Positions 1 to 6,705 of a stretch of 7,059 bases of DNA are shown here, piece after piece (the stretch's first letter is position 1; the number at the start of each line of letters is the position of its first letter). The notes under the pieces were generated by a model. The model searched no databases, was not told the DNA's origin, and was given only the letters and a program-made list of their open reading frames with translations. The stretch is taken from contig JAJZFE010000163.1 of the NCBI GenBank assembly GCA_021798655.1, positions 1 to 7,059 on the forward strand, in the 5' to 3' direction. A program made the translations under genes and the position numbers. Origin of the DNA: Acidobacteriota bacterium. Its GTDB lineage: Bacteria; Acidobacteriota; Terriglobia; Terriglobales; Acidobacteriaceae.

Positions 1-1972
1 GGTGGATGGCGTGCCGGCGTGTGCGAACAAGATGCTGCTGGAGGAGATCGTCCGCAAGGACTGGGGGTTTGAGGGGTTTGTGACGTCGGACTGCGGCGCG
101 GTGGACGACTTCTTCGAGAAGACGGCGCACCATTACTCGAAGGACAAGGACGGCGCGGCGGTGGCGGGCATTGAGGCGGGGACGGACACGAACTGCGGCT
201 CGACGTACCTGGCGCTGACGGACGCGGTGCAGAAGGGGTTGATCGCGGAGTCGGCGATGGACGTGTCGCTGGAGCGGCTGTTTACGGCGCGTTTCAAGCT
301 GGGGCTGTTCGATCCGAAGAGCATGGTGGGATATGCGGCGATTCCGTTCAGCGAGGTGGCGTCGGCGGGGCACCATGCGCAGGCGCTGGAGGCAGCGGAG
401 AAGTCGATGGTGCTGCTGAAGAACGAAGACCACATGCTGCCGCTGAAGGCGGGAGTGAAGACGATTGCGGTGGTGGGGCCGAATGCGGCGGCGCTTTCAG
501 CGATGGAGGGCAACTACAACGCGGTGCCGAAGAACTATGCGCTGCCGCTGGATGCGTTGGCGACGGCGATGCCGGGAACGCGCGTGGTGTATGCGCAGGG
601 TTCGCCGTATGCCGATGGCGTGGTGCTGCCGGTGCCGCGGACGATGTTTGCGACGCGCGGCGAGACGGGGCTGAAGGCGGAGTACTTTGCGAACGACGCA
701 ATGAGCGGAACGCCTGTGTTGACGCGGGTGGACAAGCAGATCGACTTTGACTGGAACTCGGCGAGCCCGGTGGCGGGCGTGCCTGCGGACCACTTTGCGG
801 TGCGGTGGACGGGGACGATTGCTGCGCCGGCTGCGGGGACGTATGCGTTCCGGATGCGGCTGGCGCACTGCTATCCGTGCGGCGACCACGAACGGTTTGC
901 GGTGTACCTGGACGGGAAGCAGGTGGCGGGGTTTGCGTCGCCGGACCAGGCGGAGTTTCGCGGGAGTGATACGCCGCAGTTCGAGATGACGTTTGCGGAT
1001 GCGAAGCCGCACGCGCTGCGTGTGGAGTACAAGCACCATGCTCCGCTGTTCGGTGCGGGGATCACGATGGAGTGGCAGCCGAAGCCGGGCGCGCTGCTTG
1101 ACGGCGCTGTGGCGGCGGCGAAGCAGGCGGATGTGGTGGTGGCGTTTGTAGGGTTGTCGCCGGAGCTTGAAGGCGAAGAGATGCCGATCAAGGTGGCAGG
1201 GTTTGCGGGCGGCGACCGGACCAGCATCGAACTGCCGGCGGCGCAGCAGCAGATGCTGGAGGCGGTGGCGGCGACGGGCAAGCCGCTGGTCGTGGTGCTG
1301 ATGAATGGCAGCGCGCTGGCGGTGAACTGGGCGCAGGAACACGCGAAGGCGATTGTGGAGGCGTGGTATCCGGGCGAGGCCGGGGGCGAGGCGATTGCAG
1401 CAACGCTGCTGGGCCGGAGCAATCCGAGCGGGCGGCTGCCGGTGACGTTCTATGCGTCGGATGAGCAGCTGCCGGCGTTCACGGACTACTCGATGAAGGG
1501 ACGGACGTATCGGTACTTCAAGGGCAGGCCGCTGTATGGGTTTGGGTATGGGATGAGCTACACGAGCTTTGCGTACTCGCACCTGAAGCTTTCGACGAGC
1601 ACGCTGGCGGCGGGCGATACGTTGACGGTGGAGGCGGAGGTGAAGAACACGGGCACGCGCGCTGGCGATGAGGTGGCAGAGCTGTACCTGACGCCGCCGC
1701 AGAGTGCGGTGTCTCCGCAGGTGGAGCTGGCCGGATTTACGCGGGTACACCTGGCCGCAGGTGAGACGAAGCATGTGACGTTTGCGCTGGATCCGCGGAC
1801 GCTGTCGCAGGTGGATGACAAGGGCGCGCGGGCCGTGGATGCGGGCAGCTACGCGGTGACGGTGGGCGGCGCGCAGCCGTCCGCAGGCAGCGGCGAGACG
1901 CGCGGCGAGGCGGCGACGGCGAGTGCTTCGGCGACGTTCAGCATCGACGGACACAGGGAGATGCCACGCTGA
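1..1972 (+). CDS. GH3 glycosidase with PA14 insertion, likely beta-xylosidase (5'-truncated by window)
   Basis: The visible 656 residues lack the start of the family. The first residues, VDGVPACANK, are an internal GH3 motif, so the GTG at base 2 is not the true start; I estimate 200-270 residues are missing. The order is: end of the (alpha/beta)8 domain with the nucleophile Asp in VTSDCGAV (residue 30); an (alpha/beta)6 domain opening with EKSMVLLKNE (about 133-142); a PA14 domain (about 214-360) inserted in it; the rest of that domain with LEGEEM (389-394), where the acid/base Glu is expected; and a C-terminal Fn3-like domain (about 540-645). GH3 enzymes remove terminal beta-linked glucose, xylose or related sugars by a retaining mechanism. 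Cys after the nucleophile, rather than the Trp usual in beta-glucosidases, and the adjacent alpha-glucuronidase favour beta-xylosidase. The TGA stop overlaps the next ATG. A signal peptide, if present, is outside the window. GH3 assignment is secure; substrate is inferred. Confidence 0.93.
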   Translation, partial: VDGVPACANKMLLEEIVRKDWGFEGFVTSDCGAVDDFFEKTAHHYSKDKDGAAVAGIEAGTDTNCGSTYLALTDAVQKGLIAESAMDVSLERLFTARFKLGLFDPKSMVGYAAIPFSEVASAGHHAQALEAAEKSMVLLKNEDHMLPLKAGVKTIAVVGPNAAALSAMEGNYNAVPKNYALPLDALATAMPGTRVVYAQGSPYADGVVLPVPRTMFATRGETGLKAEYFANDAMSGTPVLTRVDKQIDFDWNSASPVAGVPADHFAVRWTGTIAAPAAGTYAFRMRLAHCYPCGDHERFAVYLDGKQVAGFASPDQAEFRGSDTPQFEMTFADAKPHALRVEYKHHAPLFGAGITMEWQPKPGALLDGAVAAAKQADVVVAFVGLSPELEGEEMPIKVAGFAGGDRTSIELPAAQQQMLEAVAATGKPLVVVLMNGSALAVNWAQEHAKAIVEAWYPGEAGGEAIAATLLGRSNPSGRLPVTFYASDEQLPAFTDYSMKGRTYRYFKGRPLYGFGYGMSYTSFAYSHLKLSTSTLAAGDTLTVEAEVKNTGTRAGDEVAELYLTPPQSAVSPQVELAGFTRVHLAAGETKHVTFALDPRTLSQVDDKGARAVDAGSYAVTVGGAQPSAGSGETRGEAATASASATFSIDGHREMPR

Positions 1973-4488
1973 TGCGAAGGGGCCTGCTGCTGTGTGTGGC
2001 GCTGATGGTGTGCAGCACAGGGCTGCGCGCAGAGACGGGAGAGGCCGCGTGGTTGCGCTATGCGCCTGTTTCGGCGCAGGCACGGGCGATGGATGCGTCG
2101 TTGCCGGAGAGCGTGGTGGCGCTGAGCCAGGGTGCTGTTGCCGACAGCGCGCGCGACGAGCTGGTGCGCGGGTTGCGGTCGATGCTGGGCCGCGAGATGG
2201 TGGTGCGGCGCGGCGTTGAACGCGATGCGTTTGTGCTGGGTACGTTCGCCGAGGTTCATGCGCTGCTGCCGCAGTGGAGCGCGCCGACGCAGAGGTTTGC
2301 GGGCGGGTTTGCGGTGCAGCGTGTGCGGCGCGGGGCGCATGGTTATTGGGTGATTGCAGGCGCGGACGAGCGCGGCGAGTTGTATGGCGTCTTCCACGTG
2401 CTGGAGGTTGTAGCGGAAGAGAAGGCACTGAGCGAGGATGTTGAGACGCCGGCAGCGGCGGTGCGCTGGGTGGACCAGTGGGACAACTTCGATGGTTCGA
2501 TCGAGCGCGGGTATGCGGGGCGGTCGATCTTTTTTGACAAGGGGCATGTGCGCGCGGACCTGACGCGCGTGGGTGCGTATGGACGGCTGCTGGCGTCGGT
2601 GGGCATCAACGGATTGAACGTGAACAACGTGAATGCCGATCTGCATACGCTGGACGATGCGCACCTGCGGGAGCTGGCGCGGATTGCGGATGCGCTGCGG
2701 CCGTGGGGCGTGCGGATGGCGCTGTCGGTGGACCTGTCATCGCCGCAGGTGATTGGCGGGCTGAGTACGTTTGACCCGCTGAATCCGGGCGTTGCGGCGT
2801 GGTGGAAGACGCGCGTGGATGCGGTGTATGGGCTGATTCCAGACTTTGCGGGATTCACGGTGAAGGCGGATTCGGAGGGGCGCGCGGGGCCTTCGCAGTA
2901 TGGGCGGACGCCGGCCGAGGCGGCCAATGTGCTGGCGCGTGCGCTGGCGCCGCACGACGGGATTGTGATGTATCGCGGGTTTGTGTATGACCATCATCTC
3001 GACTGGAAGAACAGGAAGGCGGACCGTGCGCGCGCGGGGTATGACAACTTTGCGTCGCTGGATGGAAAGTTCGACGAGAACGTGGTGGTGCAGATCAAGC
3101 ATGGGCCGATTGATTTTCAGGTGCGCGAGCCGGTGAGTCCGCTGTTCGCGGCGCTGCAGCATACGAACGAAGCGATTGAAGTGCAGACGACGCAGGAGTA
3201 TACGGGGCAGCAGCGGCACATGGTGTTCCTGGTGCCGATGTGGAAGACGGCGCTGGACACGGACATGCGCGCGAACGATGTGGCCACGCCGGTGAAGGAG
3301 ATTGTGGAAGGGAAGAGCTTTCATCGGCCGCTGGGCGGGTTTGTGTCGGTGGTGAATGTGGGGCTGGAGGCGAACTGGCTGCACCATCCGATGGCGCTGG
3401 CGAACCTGTATGGCTATGGCAGGCTGGCGTGGAACCCGGAGCTGACGTCGCAGGAGATTGTGGATGCGTGGACGCGGTTGACGTGGGGCAACGATGCGCG
3501 GGTGGATGCGACGATCGATGCGCTGCAGATGGAGTCGTGGCGTGCGTATGAGGGGTACACGGGGCCGCTGGGGCTGGGAACGCTGACGGATATTATCGGC
3601 GTGCACTATGGGCCGGGGATTGAGTCGGCGGAGCGCAACGGATGGGGGCAGTGGATTCGCGCGGACCATGAGGGCGTGGGGATGGATCGCACGGTGGCGA
3701 CGGGGACGGGGTATATCGGGCAGTATCCGCCGGAGTTGGCGGCGAAGTATGAGTCGCTGGAGACGTGCCCGGATGCGCTGCTGCTGTTCATGCACCATGT
3801 GCCGTACGGGCATGTGCTGCACTCGGGGAAGACGGTGATCCAGCAGATCTACGACGCGCACTATGACGGCGCGGCGACGGCGGCGACGTATGCACCGCGA
3901 TGGGAGACGCTGCACGGGCTGGTGGATGAGGCGCAGTATGAGCAGACGCTGGCGCTGTTTACGTACCAGGCAGGACATGCGTTGGTGTGGCGCGATGCGG
4001 TGAGCGAGTGGTTCTGGAAGATGTCGGGCGTGGCGGATGCGAAGGGGCGCGTGGGGAGCTATCCGGAGCGGATCGAGGCGGAGTCGATGACGGCTGCGGG
4101 GTACAGGACGGTTGAGGTGACGCCGTGGGAGACGGCTTCGGGCGGCAGGGCGGTGGTGTGCGAGGATGCTGCGGGCTGCACGCTCAGCACGCGGCTGGAG
4201 CGGCCGGCGGGCGAGTACAGAGTTGCGGTGCAGTACTTCGACCTGAATGATGGCGCGTCGAGGTATGCGCTGCTGTTGAATGGCAGAGAGATCGGAGCGT
4301 GGACCGCCGACATGGTGCTGCCGAGCAGCAAGATGGATGGGCATACGGCGACGCGGTATACGCTGCCACGTGGTGTGGCGTTGAAGCCGGGCGATGCGCT
4401 GATGCTGCGTGGAACGCCGGATGGCAAAGAGCCGGCGCCGGTGGACTACATTGAAGTGGTGCCGGTGGGTGCGGGAGGTGTGCAGTGA
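1972..4488 (+). CDS. aguA: GH67 alpha-glucuronidase, secreted, with C-terminal accessory domain
   Basis: This 838-residue enzyme is predicted to hydrolyse the alpha-1,2 bond joining (4-O-methyl)-glucuronic acid to the terminal xylose of xylo-oligosaccharides. The N-terminus has a signal peptide: MRR, a hydrophobic stretch from residue 4 to about 15, and probable cleavage after LRA (20). Mature domains are an N-terminal beta-sandwich (about 21-140, opening [10 protein letters not shown]), a TIM barrel (about 145-470), the GH67 C-terminal helical region (about 470-690) and a further domain (about 698-834, from RIEAESM). The expected catalytic residues are present: Glu302 in KADSEG as acid, and the inverting-base pair Asp381 in GPIDFQ and Glu409 in QEYTG. 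The Asp-Glu spacing of 28 matches what I recall for the Cellvibrio enzyme (365/393). ATG at 1972 overlaps the GH3 stop by one base and leads straight into the signal peptide, which supports this start. Periplasmic or exported location is inferred. GH67 assignment is near certain. Confidence 0.97.
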   Translation: MRRGLLLCVALMVCSTGLRAETGEAAWLRYAPVSAQARAMDASLPESVVALSQGAVADSARDELVRGLRSMLGREMVVRRGVERDAFVLGTFAEVHALLPQWSAPTQRFAGGFAVQRVRRGAHGYWVIAGADERGELYGVFHVLEVVAEEKALSEDVETPAAAVRWVDQWDNFDGSIERGYAGRSIFFDKGHVRADLTRVGAYGRLLASVGINGLNVNNVNADLHTLDDAHLRELARIADALRPWGVRMALSVDLSSPQVIGGLSTFDPLNPGVAAWWKTRVDAVYGLIPDFAGFTVKADSEGRAGPSQYGRTPAEAANVLARALAPHDGIVMYRGFVYDHHLDWKNRKADRARAGYDNFASLDGKFDENVVVQIKHGPIDFQVREPVSPLFAALQHTNEAIEVQTTQEYTGQQRHMVFLVPMWKTALDTDMRANDVATPVKEIVEGKSFHRPLGGFVSVVNVGLEANWLHHPMALANLYGYGRLAWNPELTSQEIVDAWTRLTWGNDARVDATIDALQMESWRAYEGYTGPLGLGTLTDIIGVHYGPGIESAERNGWGQWIRADHEGVGMDRTVATGTGYIGQYPPELAAKYESLETCPDALLLFMHHVPYGHVLHSGKTVIQQIYDAHYDGAATAATYAPRWETLHGLVDEAQYEQTLALFTYQAGHALVWRDAVSEWFWKMSGVADAKGRVGSYPERIEAESMTAAGYRTVEVTPWETASGGRAVVCEDAAGCTLSTRLERPAGEYRVAVQYFDLNDGASRYALLLNGREIGAWTADMVLPSSKMDGHTATRYTLPRGVALKPGDALMLRGTPDGKEPAPVDYIEVVPVGAGGVQ
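4063..4473 (+). other. C-terminal accessory domain of the GH67 enzyme
   Basis: Residues about 698-834 of the alpha-glucuronidase form a beta-rich module. It starts with RIEAESM, a signature shared with CBM6/35-like carbohydrate-binding modules, and includes VQYFDLNDG (753-761), DGHTATRY (789-796) and [16 protein letters not shown] (814-829). From memory, secreted fungal alpha-glucuronidases of about 840 residues end in a similar segment, while cytosolic bacterial GH67 enzymes of roughly 680-730 residues lack it. Sugar or polymer binding is an inference. No separate domain family can be assigned without a profile search. Confidence 0.6.
4473..4478 (+). promoter_or_regulatory. Ribosome binding site for manD GTG start
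   Basis: GGGAGG lies six bases before the GTG at 4485, inside the last codons of the GH67 gene. It is a strong Shine-Dalgarno match and decides the non-ATG start. That start overlaps the preceding stop as GTGA, a typical arrangement for translational coupling. Confidence 0.8.
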
Positions 4489-5693
4489 AGATTGTGAGTG
4501 CGCGGGTGCTGGTGTGTTCGCCGGATCGAAACTTTGTGACGCTGAAGATCGAGACGGATGAAGGCATCTACGGGCTGGGCGATGGGACGCTGAACGGCCG
4601 CGAGATGGCGGTGGTGAGCTATCTGACAGAGCATGTGATTCCATGTCTGATCGGGCGCGATCCGTTCGACACGGAGGACATCTGGCAGTACTTGTATCGG
4701 GGGGCGTACTGGCGGCGGGGGCCGGTGACGATGAGCGCGATCGCCGCGGTGGACGTGGCGTTGTGGGACATCAAGGGCAAGGCGCTGAAGACGCCGGTGT
4801 ACAACCTGCTGGGCGGGAAGAGTCGCCAGGGTGTGATGGTGTATACGCACGCGAACGGCAGGGACATCGACGAGACGGTGGCGTCGGTGCGGCGGTACAT
4901 GGATGAGGGGTATCTCGCGGTGCGTGCGCAGTGCGCGGTGCCGGGCGTGGCGAGCAGCTATGGCGTGCCGAAGGGCGGCAAGCCGTATGAGCCGGCGGAG
5001 CGCGGGTTGCCGAGCGAGGATATGTGGTCCACGGAGCGGTATTTGAACTTTGTGCCGCAGCTGTTTGAGCGGCTGCGGAGCGAGGTGGGGCATGAGGTGC
5101 ATCTGCTGCATGATGTGCATCACCGGCTGACGCCGATTGAGGCAGCGCGGCTGGGCAAGTCGCTGGAGCCGCACCACCTGTTCTGGATGGAAGATCCGTG
5201 CCCGGCGGAGTTGCAGGAGAGCTTTGCGCTGATCCGGCAGCACACGACGACGCCGATTGCGACGGGCGAGGTCTTCAACAGCGTGTGGGACGCGCATGAG
5301 CTGATTCGGCGGCAGTGGATCGACTACATCCGCATGACAATTGTGCACGGTGGCGGCATCACGCATTTGAAGAAGACGGCGGACTTTGCGGCGCTGTACC
5401 AGGTGAAGACGGGGTTCCATGGCGCGACCGATCTATCGCCGGTGACGATGGCGGCGGCGCTGCACGTCGGGATGGCGATTCATAACTTCGGCATCCAGGA
5501 GCACATGCACCACTCGGCGCTGACGGACCGCGTGTTTCCTCATGCGTACAGCTTCAGCGCGGGGTATATGGTTCCGGGGGATGAGCCGGGGCTGGGTGTG
5601 GAGATGGATGAGTCGCTGGCGGCGCAGCATCCGTATCAACGGGCGTATCTGCCGGTGGCGCGGAAGCTCGACGGCACGATGACGGACTGGTAG
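4485..5693 (+). CDS. manD: D-mannonate dehydratase, enolase superfamily (ManD/RspA family)
   Basis: The enzyme is predicted to dehydrate D-mannonate to 2-keto-3-deoxy-D-gluconate in the cytoplasm with one Mg2+. The protein is 402 residues, the length I recall for Novosphingobium aromaticivorans ManD, and the catalytic residues fall at the same numbers. The Mg ligands are Asp210 (LLHDVH), Glu236 (WMEDPCP) and Glu262 (TGEVFN). Arg147 and Tyr159 form the base dyad, and His212 and His312 (GFHGATD) complete the site. An N-terminal capping domain (about 1-120) precedes the barrel. The start is GTG at 4485, overlapping the GH67 stop by four bases, with a strong ribosome binding site. This start gives the usual family N-terminus MKIVSARV. 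Ala314 is, as I recall, typical of the efficient mannonate-specific members rather than the weak mannonate/gluconate ones. The uronate context agrees. D-gluconate dehydratase activity is the main alternative. Confidence 0.94.
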   Translation: MKIVSARVLVCSPDRNFVTLKIETDEGIYGLGDGTLNGREMAVVSYLTEHVIPCLIGRDPFDTEDIWQYLYRGAYWRRGPVTMSAIAAVDVALWDIKGKALKTPVYNLLGGKSRQGVMVYTHANGRDIDETVASVRRYMDEGYLAVRAQCAVPGVASSYGVPKGGKPYEPAERGLPSEDMWSTERYLNFVPQLFERLRSEVGHEVHLLHDVHHRLTPIEAARLGKSLEPHHLFWMEDPCPAELQESFALIRQHTTTPIATGEVFNSVWDAHELIRRQWIDYIRMTIVHGGGITHLKKTADFAALYQVKTGFHGATDLSPVTMAAALHVGMAIHNFGIQEHMHHSALTDRVFPHAYSFSAGYMVPGDEPGLGVEMDESLAAQHPYQRAYLPVARKLDGTMTDW

Positions 5694-5698
5694 AGACA

Positions 5699-5704
5699 GA
5701 GGAG
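5699..5704 (+). promoter_or_regulatory. Ribosome binding site for the dehydrogenase gene
   Basis: GAGGAG sits in the 15-base gap after the manD stop and four bases before the ATG at 5709. It is the only gap between genes of the operon, and it holds this site and no room for a promoter. Confidence 0.75.
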
Positions 5705-5708
5705 AGCG

Positions 5709-6473
5709 ATGAAGCTGGTGTTGGAAGGCAAGGTTGCAGTGGTGGTGGGTGGCACGTCGGGGATTGGGCGGGCGATTGCGCTGGGGCTGGCGAAGGCGGG
5801 CGCGGATGTGGTGGCCAGTTCGCGCTCGCAGAGCAAGGTGGAGGAGGTCGCGGCAGAGATGGAGGCGCTGGGGCGCGAGACGGTGCGCGTGGCCTCGGAT
5901 GTGGTGGATCGCGCGTCGCTGGAGCGGCTGTGTGCGGCCGTGATGGCGCGGTTCGGGCGCGTGGATATTCTGGTGAACTCGGCGGGGATTACGAGCAAGC
6001 AGCCGACGGTGAGCTTTCCGGAGGAGACGTGGGAGGCGATCATGGAGGTGAACCTGACGGGGACGCTGCGCGCGTGCCAGATCTTCGGGAAGGAGATGAT
6101 CGCGCAGGGGGCAGGGCGGATCATCAACATCGCGTCGCTGGCGAGCTTTGTGGCGTTCTACGAGGTGGCCGCGTATGGCGCGAGCAAGGCAGGCGTGGCG
6201 GCGCTGACGCGGTCGCTGGCGGTGGAGTGGGCTCCGCTGGGGGTGTGCGTGAATGCGATTGCGCCGGGGATCATTCCGACGGAGCTGAACCGGAAGATCA
6301 TCGAGACGGCTCGCGGGCAGGAGCTGCTGCTGCGGACGCCGATGAAGCGGTTTGGCGAGGCAGAGGAGGTGGTGGGCGCGGCGGTGTACCTGGCGTCGGA
6401 TGCGGCGTCGTTCACGACGGGGCAGGTGATCGCGGTGGATGGCGGGCTGCTGGCCAGTGGGGTGAACCAGTAG
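5709..6473 (+). CDS. SDR-family oxidoreductase, candidate D-mannonate oxidoreductase (fructuronate reductase)
   Basis: This is a complete classical short-chain dehydrogenase of 254 residues. It has the nucleotide-binding glycine motif GGTSGIG (14-20), Arg39 after the second strand (ASSR), NSAG (90-93), Asn115 in VNLTG, catalytic Ser143 (IAS), Tyr156 and Lys160 (YGASK), and APG (185-187). All four catalytic positions are intact, so an active NAD(P)-dependent enzyme is expected. Arg39 hints at NADP(H), without being decisive. It is cytosolic, with no signal peptide or membrane segment. Fifteen bases separate it from manD, so it is probably co-transcribed. In a uronate operon the missing step next to ManD is D-fructuronate to D-mannonate. 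Bacillus UxuB/YjmF shows that an SDR protein can hold this role, whereas E. coli UxuB belongs to another family. A KduD-like 2-keto-3-deoxygluconate dehydrogenase is the main alternative. The VDGG...GVNQ tail resembles sugar-acid SDRs I recall near such genes. Fold is certain; substrate is inferred. Confidence 0.93.
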   Translation: MKLVLEGKVAVVVGGTSGIGRAIALGLAKAGADVVASSRSQSKVEEVAAEMEALGRETVRVASDVVDRASLERLCAAVMARFGRVDILVNSAGITSKQPTVSFPEETWEAIMEVNLTGTLRACQIFGKEMIAQGAGRIINIASLASFVAFYEVAAYGASKAGVAALTRSLAVEWAPLGVCVNAIAPGIIPTELNRKIIETARGQELLLRTPMKRFGEAEEVVGAAVYLASDAASFTTGQVIAVDGGLLASGVNQ

Positions 6474-6580
6474 CGAGGGCGCGCGGAGGCGGGCTTGCGC
6501 CTGCGGCGCTCGCTGCGGGGGTTTCTCCGCGGCGAAATGACAGCGGTTTGGGAGCGAGACGGGTCGAGGCCCATAAAAAG

Positions 6581-6595
6581 CTCGCCCTGTCCGAG
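6581..6595 (-). terminator. Weak intrinsic terminator candidate for the minus-strand gene
   Basis: CTCG (6581-6584) and CGAG (6592-6595) can pair around a 7-base loop. Read on the minus strand, the stem is followed by C and then five T's (complement of 6575-6579). The orientation suits transcripts running leftward from the minus-strand gene, about 110 bases past its stop. The stem is only four pairs, so the call is tentative. Confidence 0.25.
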
Positions 6596-6604
6596 AAAAC
6601 GCAG

Positions 6605-6619
6605 ATTCCCTTCGGGAAT
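6605..6619. repeat. Perfect inverted repeat ATTCCC-TTC-GGGAAT
   Basis: A six-pair stem with a three-base loop straddles the left edge of the first 45-bp repeat copy and is followed at once by GACA. The second copy retains only the CCC-TTT-GGG core (6653-6661). The symmetry means it would form on either strand's transcript. It is not followed by a T-run on the plus strand, so I describe it as part of a repeat element rather than a terminator. Confidence 0.7.
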
Positions 6620-6700
6620 GACAAGCAGGAAGGGATATATCAACAAGAAAAGCCCTTTGGGAATGACAACCAAGAGGGGATATATCAACAGGAAAAGCCC
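6611..6700. repeat. Two tandem copies of a 45-bp direct repeat
   Basis: Copy 1 is 6611-6655 and copy 2 is 6656-6700, head to tail with an exact 45-base period. By hand alignment they match at 40 of 45 positions; the differences are single substitutions at positions 3, 15, 18, 21 and 36. Each copy runs from TTYGGGAATGACA through the 8-base palindrome GATATATC (6634-6641 and 6679-6686) to AAAAGCCC. The array ends five bases before the minus-strand stop codon. It resembles interspersed intergenic elements I associate with Acidobacteriaceae genomes; that resemblance is from memory. The five scattered substitutions indicate an old duplication rather than an assembly artefact. Confidence 0.85.
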
Positions 6701-6705
6701 CGGGG

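Larger units (their letters stand above)
6474..6705. other. Convergent intergenic region carrying repeats
   Basis: These 232 bases lie between the stop of the dehydrogenase gene and the stop of the minus-strand gene. The first part (6474-6570) is GC-rich and includes a perfect GCGCC/GGCGC hairpin with a TGC loop (6497-6509) that has no T-run after it. The remainder (about 6571-6697) is conspicuously A-rich against its surroundings and holds the 45-bp repeat pair. I see no convincing small gene here. Open frames across the repeat are by-products of few stop codons. Confidence 0.7.

Noticed and set aside
2..4. GTG at base 2 as the start of the GH3 gene
   Set aside because: It is an internal Val codon of a conserved GH3 motif. 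Most of the catalytic barrel would be missing, so the gene must begin upstream of the window.
1972..2031. Lipoprotein signal in GH67 at Cys14
   Set aside because: The residues before the Cys are L-M-V, not the Gly/Ala/Ser required just before a lipobox Cys. An ordinary signal peptidase I site after residue 20 fits better.
497..2428. Long minus-strand open frame (643 codons) opposite the GH3 and GH67 genes
   Set aside because: The translation is Arg/His/Pro-rich with no recognisable domain. It is the expected by-product of high-GC plus-strand genes with few stops on the complementary strand.
2737..4644. Long minus-strand open frame (635 codons) opposite GH67 and the start of manD
   Set aside because: It has the same low-complexity Arg/His/Pro composition and crosses a real gene boundary. 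The plus-strand GH67 and ManD motifs explain the region.
6497..6509. GCGCC/GGCGC hairpin as a terminator for the plus-strand operon
   Set aside because: The stem is perfect, but there is no T-run after it, and short GC stems are frequent by chance in DNA of this composition.
6611..6700. A 15-residue peptide repeat encoded by the 45-bp units, or the start of a CRISPR array
   Set aside because: The repeat is open in several frames only because it lacks stop codons; no start or ribosome binding site precedes it. There are no spacers between the two head-to-tail copies, so it is not CRISPR.
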